The position numbers were made by a program, and so were the translations under genes. A stretch of DNA of 64,000 nucleotides from Actinoplanes sichuanensis (GTDB lineage: Bacteria; Actinomycetota; Actinomycetes; Mycobacteriales; Micromonosporaceae): positions 7,440,001 to 7,504,000 of the forward strand of contig NZ_AP028461.1 of assembly GCF_033097365.1 (NCBI RefSeq). The letters run 5' to 3'. Positions 8,575 to 17,376 of this stretch are shown piece by piece. The notes under the pieces were generated by a model, which saw nothing but the letters and a program-made list of their open reading frames with translations, was not told the DNA's origin and did not search any database. Every line of letters begins with the position of its first letter. Position 1 is the stretch's first letter.

Positions 8575-10596
8575 ATGACGTACCGCGGATCGCTGGCTCG
8601 GACCGGCATGTTCGCGGTCGCCTACCTGATCGCGGTCTGGGCCGGCCGTCTCACCGTGATGGACGAGACCAACCTCAGCATGGTATGGCCGGCCGCCGGG
8701 GTCGCGGTCGTCTGGTTCTGCGCTCAGCGGGAGGCGCCCGCCCGCTGGGCCGACGTCGCCGCGCTCGCCGTGATCACCCTGGTGGTGAACACGGCGACCG
8801 GCGCGACACCGATGATGGCGATGGTCTTCGTCAGCGCCAACCTGGTCCAGGTGGCGGTCTTCCTGCATCTGCTGGCCCGCTGGCGGCCGGAGCTGAGACC
8901 CGACTCCGGCCTGCACAGCCCCCGCGACCTGTGGGCGCTGCTGGCCGCCGCGGCCGCCTCGACGGTGGCCGGCGCCGCGGCCGGGCCGACCGGGATGTGG
9001 CTGCTCACCGGACGGCACTCGTGGGCGGCCACGCTCGTCTGGCTGTCCCGCAACACCGCGGCCATCCTGCTGATCGGTGCGGTCGGGCTGTGCGCCGCGC
9101 AGGCGGTCACCCGGTTCCGGGAGCGGTACGGCACCCCGCTCGGCTGGTGGCGGGCCACTCCGCGGGTGCGCCTGGTCGAGTACGCCGCCCTGGTGCTCTG
9201 CTCGTCTGCCGGTTACCTGGCCGGGTTCGCCCTGGGCCGGGGCCTGCCGATCGCGTTCGCGCTGATCGCCGTGACGGTGTGGGCCGGCACCCGGTTCCCC
9301 ACCCCGCTGGTGGTGCTGCACGACCTGGCCGCCGGCACCATGGCGGTGCTCTTCACGCTGAACGGGTACGGGCCGTTCGCGACGATCCCCGAACCGGCCG
9401 CCCGGGCCTGTGTCGCCCAGCTCTACGTCGCGATGGTGGCGGTGATCGGGCTGGCCCTGGCTCTCGGCCGCGACGAGCGCCACGTCCTGATGACCGACCT
9501 GGCCGCCGAGAAGGCGGAGCTGGCCGCCGAGCGGGAGCAGGCGTCGCAGCGGGCCGAGCTGCTGCGGGCGATCATCGACTCGACCACCGACGGGCTGGCC
9601 GTGATCGGCTCGGACCGGCGGGTGGTGCTCCGCAACCCGGCCGCCGACGGGCTGCTCGCCGACGGTCCGACGGGCGACTTCGAGGAGATCTTCACCCGGG
9701 CGTTGGCCGGCGAGGAGGTCCCGGAGACCGACGTGCTGGTCCGCCGGCCGGGCGCGTCGGCCGGACAGATCGTCTGCGTCCGGACCGCGGCGGTACGCGA
9801 CCCGGACGGCACACGTCGGGTGGTGTTCCTGTTCCACGACGTCACCTCCGAGCGCCGGCATCGAGACGAGCTCGCCGGGTTCGCCGGGGTGGTGGCGCAC
9901 GACCTGCTCAACCCGGTGACCGCGGTCGAGGGCTGGACCGAGACGGCCGCCGAGGCGGTCGAGCGGCTGCCCCGGACCCCGGAGGCGGGGCTGGCGCTGG
10001 ACGCCCTGGGACGGGTGGACCGGGCCGCCGGGCGGATGCGGTCGCTGATCGGTGGGCTGCTCGCCTACACCACGGCCCGGGACGCGACCGTCGCGTCGGT
10101 GTCCGTCGACCTGGGCCAGATGGTCTCCGAGGTGACCGTGGCCCGACTCGACGCGGCCATCGCGGCGGGCCTGCCGGCGCCCCGGTTCACGGTGGCCGAC
10201 CTGCCGCCGGTGCAGGCCGACCCGGTGCTGCTGCGGCAATTGCTGGACAACCTGATCGGCAACGCCGTCAAGTACACCGCGCGGGGCGTGACACCGGCAC
10301 TGACCGTGACCGCCACCCGGACCGGCGACATGGTGCTGGTGTGCGTCGCGGACAACGGCATCGGCATCCCGGCCGGGCAGCACGACGAGATCTTCGGCAA
10401 CTTCCACCGGGCACATTCCACGCTCGGCTACGCCGGGACCGGTCTCGGGCTGGGCATCTGCAAACGGATCGTGGAACGGCACGGCGGGACGATCTCCGCG
10501 ACCGACAATCCGGGCGGTGGATCGCGGTTCGAGTTCTCGGTACCGGCCGCCGGGGTGGACCGCCAACCCGTCGCGGATTCCACTCAGCTCCGATGA
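8575..10596 (+). CDS. MASE1-PAS sensor histidine kinase
   Basis: Membrane sensor kinase, 673 residues. The N-terminal 300 residues form a MASE1-type sensor with about eight membrane segments and the typical MVWPAAGVAVVW motif; a PAS domain follows (about 325-425), then the catalytic core with H-box AHDLLNPV (His442), N-box NLIGNAVKYT, G1 DNGIGIPAG and G2 GTGLGLG, all intact. Close paralogue of the kinase at 12411-14420 and, in the core, of 17867-20089. Preceded by a FliA-type promoter and followed by the GAF kinase, whose own promoter lies inside the last codons of this gene. No response regulator is adjacent. Confidence 0.92.
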   Translation: MTYRGSLARTGMFAVAYLIAVWAGRLTVMDETNLSMVWPAAGVAVVWFCAQREAPARWADVAALAVITLVVNTATGATPMMAMVFVSANLVQVAVFLHLLARWRPELRPDSGLHSPRDLWALLAAAAASTVAGAAAGPTGMWLLTGRHSWAATLVWLSRNTAAILLIGAVGLCAAQAVTRFRERYGTPLGWWRATPRVRLVEYAALVLCSSAGYLAGFALGRGLPIAFALIAVTVWAGTRFPTPLVVLHDLAAGTMAVLFTLNGYGPFATIPEPAARACVAQLYVAMVAVIGLALALGRDERHVLMTDLAAEKAELAAEREQASQRAELLRAIIDSTTDGLAVIGSDRRVVLRNPAADGLLADGPTGDFEEIFTRALAGEEVPETDVLVRRPGASAGQIVCVRTAAVRDPDGTRRVVFLFHDVTSERRHRDELAGFAGVVAHDLLNPVTAVEGWTETAAEAVERLPRTPEAGLALDALGRVDRAAGRMRSLIGGLLAYTTARDATVASVSVDLGQMVSEVTVARLDAAIAAGLPAPRFTVADLPPVQADPVLLRQLLDNLIGNAVKYTARGVTPALTVTATRTGDMVLVCVADNGIGIPAGQHDEIFGNFHRAHSTLGYAGTGLGLGICKRIVERHGGTISATDNPGGGSRFEFSVPAAGVDRQPVADSTQLR

Positions 10597-10610
10597 CCCT
10601 CCGCCGAAAG
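10583..10610 (+). promoter_or_regulatory. FliA-type promoter inside the end of the MASE1 kinase gene
   Basis: CTCA at 10583-10586, 16-base spacer, GCCGAAAG at 10603-10610 (seven of eight to GCCGAAAA, the allowed A variant). It overlaps the last codons and stop of the upstream kinase. The predicted start of transcription is about 10617, exactly the GTG chosen for the GAF kinase, which would make a leaderless mRNA. Confidence 0.55.
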
Positions 10611-10616
10611 GTAGTC

Positions 10617-11819
10617 GTGGAGCACAATCCCCGGGACGAGGACGAGCGGGCCCGGCTGTCCGCCGTGCGGTCGTACGAGGTGCTCGACCGGCCCCGGCCG
10701 GCCGCTCTCGACGATCTGACCCGGTTGGCCGCGTCGATGTTCGACACTCCCATGGCGGCGGTCTCCCTGGTCGACCGGGACCGGCAGTGGTTCGCCGGCA
10801 GTCACGGACTCGCCGACGAGCAGACCCCCCTGGACGTGTCGTTCTGCAAGCACGTCGTCCCGGCCGGTCGGCCGCTGATCGTCCCGGACGCCACTCGCGA
10901 CAGCCGCTTCGCCGGTCTGCCGAACGTGGTCGGCAACCCGAACATCAGGTTCTACGCCGGCGCACCGATCGTCGACGAGGACGGGCACACCCTCGGCGCG
11001 ATGTGCGTGATCGACGACCGGCCCCGCGAGGTCGACGACAAACAGGTCCGCAACCTGGTCACCTTCGCCGGGCAGGCGGCGGTGCACCTGACCGCGATCC
11101 GCAACCGTCTGCGGATGGCCGACCTCGGCGACGAGCTGGCCCGGACCTCGAAACGCGAGGACGACCTGGTCGCCACGATCACCCACGAGTTGCGTACGCC
11201 GGTCGCGTCCATCCAGGGCTATCTGGAGATCCTCGGCGACCAGGACGACCTGGCGCCCTACCGGCGGCTGATCGAGCCGATCCACCGCAACGGCGAACGT
11301 CTCGTGTCGATGGTCGACCACCTGCTCGCCGGTACCCGGCCGGCCGAGGCTCCGCTGCCCGCCCCGGTCGCGCCGGTCGGCTTGGACACCGTGGTCGCGG
11401 CGGCGGTCACCGGCAATCGTCCGCTCATCGCGTTGCGCGCGGAGACCGTACGACTGCGATGCGACGCCGAAGTGCCGGTCCGCGCCGACCTCTCCCGCCT
11501 GGCGCACGCCCTGTCGCAGTTGATGCGCAACGCGCTGCTCTTCACCCCGGCCGACCGTCCGATCACGATCGTCACCGGCGCCGTGCCGCGCCCGTTCGTG
11601 GAGATCAGCGACAACGGCATCGGCATCCCGGCCGAGGAGCTGCCATACGTCTTCGATCGTTTTTATCGCGGGCGGTACGCCCGGGACCAGGCCGTTCCCG
11701 GTGTCGGTCTGGGCCTGACGATCGCCCGCAACATCATCGAGGCGCACCACGGAACGGTGACCGTGGACAGCGGCGACGCCGGAACGACGGCCCGGGTCGC
11801 TCTGCCCGCCGCCGCGTAG
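10617..11819 (+). CDS. GAF sensor histidine kinase
   Basis: Soluble kinase of about 400 residues: N-terminal linker with the frequent motif SYEVLDRP, a GAF domain (about 30-165, with DRQWFAGSHGL and FYAGAPI), then H-box THELRTPV (His190), N-box MRNALLFT, G1 DNGIGIPAE and G2 GVGLGLT. GTG 10617 is favoured because AAAGG lies 5 bases upstream and because it coincides with the start predicted from the FliA-type promoter; ATG 10593, which overlaps the upstream TGA, is the alternative. The core is of the classical ELRTP type, unlike the neighbouring AHDL kinases. An unknown gene follows after 16 bases and is probably co-transcribed. Confidence 0.9.
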   Translation: MEHNPRDEDERARLSAVRSYEVLDRPRPAALDDLTRLAASMFDTPMAAVSLVDRDRQWFAGSHGLADEQTPLDVSFCKHVVPAGRPLIVPDATRDSRFAGLPNVVGNPNIRFYAGAPIVDEDGHTLGAMCVIDDRPREVDDKQVRNLVTFAGQAAVHLTAIRNRLRMADLGDELARTSKREDDLVATITHELRTPVASIQGYLEILGDQDDLAPYRRLIEPIHRNGERLVSMVDHLLAGTRPAEAPLPAPVAPVGLDTVVAAAVTGNRPLIALRAETVRLRCDAEVPVRADLSRLAHALSQLMRNALLFTPADRPITIVTGAVPRPFVEISDNGIGIPAEELPYVFDRFYRGRYARDQAVPGVGLGLTIARNIIEAHHGTVTVDSGDAGTTARVALPAAA

Positions 11820-11835
11820 ACCCTAGGGTGGGGGG

Positions 11836-12414
11836 ATGGAGCAGCCCGGCGCGATGCGTGTCGACGACATCGTGGCCGCGATCGTCCGGCGGCTGACCGA
11901 CCGGCAGCGGGTGGTGCCCGAGTACATCGTGCGGGACGCGATCGAGGCCGCCCTGCGCCGCCGGGCCGGGGACAGTGAGTTGGTGCCGATCGATGTCGCC
12001 GAGGAGCTGATCAACGGGTTCTGCTCCGGGGTGACGGCGGTCGAGGACGACTCGGCGACCATGCCCGCGGTGCTCAGCGGCGACGAGACCGGCCGGCTGA
12101 TGACCGCGCTCGGGCTGGCCGTGCACGTGGCCGCATTCAACCTGGACCGGGACCGGCTGCACGTCGCGCAGATCCTCAACGGCGCGGCGGCGGCCCTGGT
12201 GGCCCTCGGTTCGGCCGCACGGGCCGCGCACTCCGACGGCACCTCGGCGGTGCTGCTCTCGCCGGCCACCCTGCGGACCGCGCGGACCACGGTGATCGGT
12301 GTCCTGCAGGGTCTGCGGGATCGCGGCTGGCAGGCGCACCACCTCGATCAGGCGGGCACCGCGGCGCTGTTCGGCGGCGTGCTGGACATGCTCGGCGCGG
12401 TCCCACCGGTCTAG
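11836..12414 (+). CDS. Unknown protein, 192 residues
   Basis: I do not recognise this protein. It follows the GAF kinase by 16 bases with a GGTGGGGGG ribosome site before ATG 11836. It appears soluble and largely helical, with an acidic middle and no signal peptide, membrane segment or metal-binding motif. Position suggests a role with the kinase, for instance as accessory or output protein. Its TAG stop shares the palindrome CTAG (12411-12414) with the stop of the kinase gene on the other strand, so the two genes end on the same four bases. Confidence 0.75.
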   Translation: MEQPGAMRVDDIVAAIVRRLTDRQRVVPEYIVRDAIEAALRRRAGDSELVPIDVAEELINGFCSGVTAVEDDSATMPAVLSGDETGRLMTALGLAVHVAAFNLDRDRLHVAQILNGAAAALVALGSAARAAHSDGTSAVLLSPATLRTARTTVIGVLQGLRDRGWQAHHLDQAGTAALFGGVLDMLGAVPPV

Positions 12415-14420
12415 CGGGTCGGGGCGAGCGCCCGGGCGTAGGCGGAACGGCCCATCGGCAGCGTGAACGACATCCGGGTGCCCTGGCCGTACGGATTGGC
12501 GGTCGCCTCGATCGTGCCGCCGTGCCGTTCCACGATCCGCTTGCAGACGGCCAGCTCCAGGCCGTTGCTGTTGGTCGAGCCCTTCTCCCGGTGGAAGTTC
12601 GTGAACACCTCGTGCCGGGTGCCCGGCGGGATGCCGAGGCTGTTGTCCAGGATGTCGATGCGCAGCAGCCCGTTCGGCGCCGGCTGGCAGGAGATCGCCA
12701 GGTAGGGCGCGACGCCCGGGGCCATCGTCCGCAGCGAGTTGTCGATCAGGTTCTCCAGCAGCTGCCGCAGCAGCACCGGGTCGGCCTCGACCGGGTCGAG
12801 CCGGCCCACCTCGAAGTACGGCGGCGCCGCGCCCACGCTCTCGGCCTGGTCGAGGCGGCTGTTGATGATGTCGCCGACCAGCAGGGCCATGTTGATCGTG
12901 GTCGGCATCAGCTTGCCGTCGCGGGCCGCGGTGTAGGCGAGCAGCCCGTTGAGGAACGTGCGCATCCGGGCGGCGGCCCGCTGGATCCGCTCCACCCGCT
13001 CGGCCGGCCGGTACCCGGCCAGCTCCTGTTCCAGCACCTCGGCCCAGCCCTCGATGGTGGTGAGCGGGTTCAGCAGGTCGTGGGCGACCCGCCCGGCGAA
13101 CGACATCAGCTCGTCGCGGTGCCGCCGGTCGGCGGTCACGTCATGGAAGACCACCACCACGTGGTACGGGCCGGTGCCGAGCGCGAGGCGGGCCGCGTTG
13201 AACCGGACCACCCGCCCCTCCGGCACCGCCGAGTTGCGGACCAGCACGTCCATCGGCTCGACGTCCTGACCGGCCAGCACCCGTACGTGCGGTAGTTCGG
13301 TGTCGGCCAGCGGGGAACCGTCCGGCTGGAAGAACCCGTGATCGCTGCCGAGCGCCACCTCACCGGTGACCGCCGACGCCGAGCCGAGCAGACGACCGGC
13401 GGCCGGGTTGCGCAGCACCAGACGGCCGGTGTGATCGAGGATGGCGAGACCCTCGGTCATCGAGTTGACCACCGTGGTCATCATCGTCGCCTTGTCGATG
13501 GCCTCCTGCTCGGAGACCCGGAGACGCTCGATCAGGTGGTCGCGTTCGTCGTGGCTGAACGCGAGGGAGAGACCGACGCAGGCCAGGATCCCGGCGTAGA
13601 GCTGGATCAGCATGGCCCGCAGTTCGACATCGGCGACCACGGCGTACGGGCCGTGGCCGCTCACCGTCCAGAGCAGGGCCGCGCAGTCGAACACGACCGC
13701 GTGCAGCACCACCATCGGGGTTGGCAGCCGAATGGCCGCCCAGACGGTCAGCGGAATCAGGACGAACCCGATCGGCAGGTCCTCCTGACTGCTGAACACC
13801 GCCCAGTAGGCGGCGGCCGAGACGGCGAAGACGGCCGCCCCCTCCAACAGCCGGTTCCGGTCGCCGTCGAGGATGCCGCCGAGCAACCGGGTGGCCGAGC
13901 CGAACACGAGTACGGCGACCACGTCCCGCAGAAACAGGGCGGCGGTGCCGGTGACCGAGAACATCCGTTCGCCGTCGAGCACCAGATCCCCGGCGACCCG
14001 CAGCAGGTTCCCGACCAGCGAGGCGAGGCCGGCGCAGAGCAGCAGGCCCCACAGATCGGAGAGGCTGGACAGCGGCCGGCCACCGGTCGCGGAGGGCTGC
14101 AGGCCGGGCAGCCGGCGGGCCACCGCGATCGCGAAGACCACCGCGCCCAGCATCGCCACCACGCCCTCCAGCAGGGCGAGGCCGAGACCGGTGCCGGTGA
14201 CGGCGAGCCCGGCCGTGGTGAACAGCCCGACGGCGCCGGTCGCGGCCCACCGCCACCGGGACTCCCCGCTCATCACCAGCCACATCGCCGCGACGCCGCA
14301 GGCCGGCCAGATCATCGGCTCGCCGGGATCGCCGAGTGTCGTTCCGGCACCGGCCAGCACGGCGATCAGATGAAGCGCCGCGTAGCCGACAACGGGCGGT
14401 ACGGCCATCGGAAGTCTCAT
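12411..14420 (-). CDS. MASE1-PAS histidine kinase with degenerate ATP-binding boxes
   Basis: Membrane protein of 669 residues, paralogue of the kinase at 8575: MASE1 region with about eight membrane segments and MIWPACGVAAMW, PAS domain (about 330-435), and a DHp domain with an intact H-box AHDLLNPL (His447). The CA domain departs from the family: G1 reads DNSLGIP instead of DNGxGIP, the N-box region reads NLIDNSLRTM, and the G2 region reads SNGLELAV where the paralogues have GTGLGL. ATP binding may be weakened or lost. ATG 14420 has GAGG 7 bases upstream. A FliA-like site lies at 14459-14486. It may work in a heterodimer with a paralogue; that is inference. Confidence 0.88.
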   Translation of the reverse strand: MRLPMAVPPVVGYAALHLIAVLAGAGTTLGDPGEPMIWPACGVAAMWLVMSGESRWRWAATGAVGLFTTAGLAVTGTGLGLALLEGVVAMLGAVVFAIAVARRLPGLQPSATGGRPLSSLSDLWGLLLCAGLASLVGNLLRVAGDLVLDGERMFSVTGTAALFLRDVVAVLVFGSATRLLGGILDGDRNRLLEGAAVFAVSAAAYWAVFSSQEDLPIGFVLIPLTVWAAIRLPTPMVVLHAVVFDCAALLWTVSGHGPYAVVADVELRAMLIQLYAGILACVGLSLAFSHDERDHLIERLRVSEQEAIDKATMMTTVVNSMTEGLAILDHTGRLVLRNPAAGRLLGSASAVTGEVALGSDHGFFQPDGSPLADTELPHVRVLAGQDVEPMDVLVRNSAVPEGRVVRFNAARLALGTGPYHVVVVFHDVTADRRHRDELMSFAGRVAHDLLNPLTTIEGWAEVLEQELAGYRPAERVERIQRAAARMRTFLNGLLAYTAARDGKLMPTTINMALLVGDIINSRLDQAESVGAAPPYFEVGRLDPVEADPVLLRQLLENLIDNSLRTMAPGVAPYLAISCQPAPNGLLRIDILDNSLGIPPGTRHEVFTNFHREKGSTNSNGLELAVCKRIVERHGGTIEATANPYGQGTRMSFTLPMGRSAYARALAPTR

Positions 14421-14458
14421 CGGTTCGCCTCGTATCGGGATGTGACCCTTTCACCCTC

Positions 14459-14486
14459 TTGTCGGCACATCCGGGACATCGCTTAG
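14459..14486 (-). promoter_or_regulatory. FliA-like promoter for the degenerate MASE1 kinase
   Basis: On the minus strand: CTAA (14486-14483), 16-base spacer, GCCGACAA (14466-14459). One mismatch in each element to CTCA / GCCGATAA. Transcription would start near 14452, leaving about 32 bases to ATG 14420. Weaker than the other four sites, but the spacer length is the same. Confidence 0.4.
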
Positions 14487-14490
14487 CCGG

Positions 14491-14512
14491 AGATATATAC
14501 ATTTCGATATCT
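14491..14512. promoter_or_regulatory. AT-rich inverted repeat between divergent genes
   Basis: AGATAT (14491-14496) and ATATCT (14507-14512) form a perfect inverted repeat with a 10-base spacer, in an unusually AT-rich patch in the space between the kinase and the subtilase genes. It could be a regulator site or a -10 region for the subtilase gene; no protein can be named. Confidence 0.3.
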
Positions 14513-14609
14513 AGTTGTTAACAGCCGTCACGAATACTCTCAGCTCGGAGCTGTCGAGCGATGGGCATCTATCCCCGTGCTCCGCCGACAGGCGCGAGAG
14601 AGGAAGATC

Positions 14610-15779
14610 ATGGCGATTCGACACAGCAGCGGCCGCATCCTGGCCGCCGGTCTGTTCGCGCTGGCGACCGCGGTCGTCGCGACGGGAACCCCCGCCGCGG
14701 CCGCACCCGCCACCGGCCAGATCCGGCTCGCCGGCACCGCGGACGCGGTTCCCGGGAGCTACATCGTGGTGCTGAAGTCCGGCGCCCAGGAGGCCGGGCT
14801 CACCAAGTCGTACGGCGGCGCGGTCAAGCGCAGCTTCGGCAAGGCGCTCAACGGGTACGAGGCCACCCTCACCGAGGCACAGGCCAAACGGCTCGCCGCC
14901 AACAGCCGGGTGGAGTACGTCGAGCAGAACCAGGTGATCACGCTGGCCGCCACCCAGTCCAACGCGACCTGGGGCATCGACCGCATCGACCAGCGGGCGC
15001 TACCGCTCAGCACCACCTACACCTACCCGGTCACCGCCTCCAACGTCACCGCCTACATCATCGACACCGGCATCCTCTACAGCCACAGCCAGTTCGGCGG
15101 GCGGGCCACGGCCGGCTACGACGCCGTCGGCAGCGGCGCGGTCGACTGCAACGGGCACGGCACGCACGTGGCCGGCACGGTCGGCGGCTCCACCTACGGT
15201 GTGGCCAAGGCGGTCAAACTCGTCGGCGTACGGGTGCTCAACTGCTCCGGCTCCGGCACCACCGCCGGCGTCATCGCGGGTGTCAACTGGGTCACCAACA
15301 ACGCGGTCAAGCCGGCGGTCGCCAACATGAGCCTCGGCGGCGGTGCCAGCACCTCCATCGACACCGCGGTCCGCAACTCGATCGCGTCGGGTGTCACGTA
15401 CGCCGTCGCGGCCGGCAACTCCAACGCCAACGCCGCCAACTACTCCCCCGCCCGGGTCGCCACCGCCATCACGGTCGGCTCCACCACCAGCACCGACGCG
15501 CGGTCCAGCTTCTCCAACTACGGCAGCACGCTGGACATCTTCGCGCCCGGCTCGTCGATCACGTCGGCCTGGTACACCAGCAGCACCGCCACCAACACGA
15601 TCAGCGGCACCTCGATGGCGTCGCCGCACGTGGCCGGCGCGGCCGCCCTGGTCCTGTCCCGCAACCCGAGCTACACCCCGGCCCAGGTCTCCTCGGCCCT
15701 GACCGCCAACGCCACCACGGGTGTGGTGACGAACGCCGGATCCGGCTCGCCGAACCGCCTGCTGTTCGTCGTCCAGTGA
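14610..15779 (+). CDS. Secreted subtilisin-like serine peptidase (S8)
   Basis: Secreted protease of 389 residues. Signal peptide about 1-33 (hydrophobic run, then TPAAAAPA), inhibitor I9 propeptide (about 48-112, beginning PGSYIVVLK), and an S8A catalytic domain of the proteinase K type. The catalytic triad is Asp152 (IIDTG), His183 (NGHGTHVAG) and Ser335 (GTSMASPH), with oxyanion Asn270 (AAGN). ATG 14610 has AGAGAGGAAG upstream; an ATG-like start at 14577 would add residues without a ribosome site. No C-terminal carbohydrate-binding or anchoring domain. Transcribed alone and ended by a strong terminator hairpin. Confidence 0.95.
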   Translation: MAIRHSSGRILAAGLFALATAVVATGTPAAAAPATGQIRLAGTADAVPGSYIVVLKSGAQEAGLTKSYGGAVKRSFGKALNGYEATLTEAQAKRLAANSRVEYVEQNQVITLAATQSNATWGIDRIDQRALPLSTTYTYPVTASNVTAYIIDTGILYSHSQFGGRATAGYDAVGSGAVDCNGHGTHVAGTVGGSTYGVAKAVKLVGVRVLNCSGSGTTAGVIAGVNWVTNNAVKPAVANMSLGGGASTSIDTAVRNSIASGVTYAVAAGNSNANAANYSPARVATAITVGSTTSTDARSSFSNYGSTLDIFAPGSSITSAWYTSSTATNTISGTSMASPHVAGAAALVLSRNPSYTPAQVSSALTANATTGVVTNAGSGSPNRLLFVVQ

Positions 15780-15796
15780 CCCTCTAGACCGCTTCG

Positions 15797-15826
15797 AAAG
15801 GCCGGGGACGATCGTCCCCGGCCTTT
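15797..15826 (+). terminator. Rho-independent terminator after the subtilase gene
   Basis: A perfect 30-base palindrome with arms AAAGGCCGGGGACGA and its complement, ending in TTTT, 18 bases after the protease stop. Because it is symmetric and flanked by A and T runs it can act in both directions. Confidence 0.85.
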
Positions 15827-15910
15827 TGTGACAGTGTTGATGCCCACGCTCCCACCAGGACTTATGACCCCCTCCGATGGGTTCTACTGGATGCGAGGAG
15901 CGTGATCGAC

Positions 15911-17245
15911 ATGATCGGACAGGCACGGCACCGGGTCGTCGTGATCGGAGCGGGCTTCGGCGGCAAGTACGCCGCGCGGGCCCTCCGGAACGCACCGGCC
16001 GACGTCACCGTCATCAACGGAACCAACCACCACGTGTTCGAACCCCTCATCTACCAGGTCGCCACCGGCGTCCTGTCCCCCGGCGAGGTGGCCACCCCGG
16101 TGCGTGAGCTCTTCCGGGGGCAGCCCAACACCGAGGTGCTGCTCGGCTGGGTGACCGATGTGGACACCGACGGGCGTACCGTCACCGCCACCGCGCCGGG
16201 CGGGCTGCCGTACCAGGTGCCCTACGACACGCTGATCGTGGCGGCCGGGACCGCCCAGTCGTACTTCGGCAACGACCGGTTCGCCGCGCACACCATCAGC
16301 CTGAAGAGCATCGACGACGCGGTCGAGTTGCGGTCCCGCATCCTGACCGCCTTCGAGATGGCCGAACTCGCCACCGACCCGGCCGAACAGGCCCGCTGGA
16401 TGACCTTCGCGATCGTCGGCGCCGGGCCGACCGGTGTCGAACTGGCCGGGCAGATCGCCGAGATCGCCCACCGCACCCTGCCCGGCGAGTACCGGCGCAT
16501 CGACCCGGCGACCGCCCGCATCGTCCTGATCGACGCCGCGCCCCGGATCCTGCCCACCTTCAGTCCCGGTTCGTCGGCGGCCGCCGCCCGCCGGCTCCGT
16601 GAGCTGGGCGTCGAGATCCACGTGAACACCCTGGTCACCGACGTCTCCGCGGCGGGCGTCCAGGTCACCGCCGCCGGAGCCGGGACCTTCATCGAGGCGA
16701 TGACCCGGGTGTGGAGCGCCGGTGTCGCCGCCGCGCCGCTCGCCGCCCGCATCGCGGCGGCCACCGGCGCACCCACCGACCGCTCCGGCCGGATCCTGGT
16801 CGAACCGGACCTGACCGTCCCCGGGCACCCGGAGATCTTCGTGGTCGGCGACCTGATGAGCCTCGACGGCCTGCCCGGCGTGGCACAGGTCTCCATCCAG
16901 GGCGGCGGTCACGCCGGACGGACCATCCGGCGCCGCCTCGCCGGCAAGCCGACGGGCAGACCGTTCCACTACTTCGACAAGGGCAACATCGCGACGGTGT
17001 CCCGCTTCTCCGCGGTCGCCGACCTCCGCGGGGTACGCCTCAGCGGCCTCGCCGGCTGGCTTCTCTGGCTGGGCGTGCACTGGGCCTATCTGCCGCGCGG
17101 CCGCAACCGGGCAAGCTCGCTGATCCGCTGGGCGGTGACGTTCCTGGGCCGGAGCCGCCCCGAACGCGCCGTGACCGCCCGCCAGGCCGGGATCCCCACC
17201 CGGACCGTGCTGGAACCGGCCGAGGCCACCCCCGCCCGCACCTGA
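15911..17245 (+). CDS. ndh: Type II NADH dehydrogenase
   Basis: Single-subunit, non-proton-pumping NADH:quinone oxidoreductase, 444 residues, at the inner face of the membrane. FAD-binding motif VVVIGAGFGGKYAA (9-22), NAD-binding motif AIVGAGPTGVELAG (about 168-181), the FAD-contacting DLMSLDG near 316, and a C-terminal hydrophobic membrane-anchoring segment (GWLLWLGVHWAYL, about 381-393). ATG 15911 is chosen because GAGGAG lies 10 bases upstream, whereas the in-frame GTG at 15902 is too close to it. It feeds electrons to menaquinone. Stands alone; the next gene is a receiver protein 131 bases away. Confidence 0.92.
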   Translation: MIGQARHRVVVIGAGFGGKYAARALRNAPADVTVINGTNHHVFEPLIYQVATGVLSPGEVATPVRELFRGQPNTEVLLGWVTDVDTDGRTVTATAPGGLPYQVPYDTLIVAAGTAQSYFGNDRFAAHTISLKSIDDAVELRSRILTAFEMAELATDPAEQARWMTFAIVGAGPTGVELAGQIAEIAHRTLPGEYRRIDPATARIVLIDAAPRILPTFSPGSSAAAARRLRELGVEIHVNTLVTDVSAAGVQVTAAGAGTFIEAMTRVWSAGVAAAPLAARIAAATGAPTDRSGRILVEPDLTVPGHPEIFVVGDLMSLDGLPGVAQVSIQGGGHAGRTIRRRLAGKPTGRPFHYFDKGNIATVSRFSAVADLRGVRLSGLAGWLLWLGVHWAYLPRGRNRASSLIRWAVTFLGRSRPERAVTARQAGIPTRTVLEPAEATPART

Positions 17246-17376
17246 AACCCGCGGTGGCCGTACCGAATGGAAACCCGGCGGCAACTCGGATTCGTCTGGG
17301 AAATGCGGGGTCGGGGCCGATTGCTCGGGTCACCTCGGTGGTGGATCACCGCCGACCTCGAGAACCGGAGACGAAC

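Noticed and set aside
8281..10566. A 761-codon open frame on the minus strand opposite the MASE1 kinase gene
   Set aside because: It is Gly/Arg/Pro-rich without any domain and mirrors the codon pattern of the real gene; typical shadow frame in GC-rich DNA.
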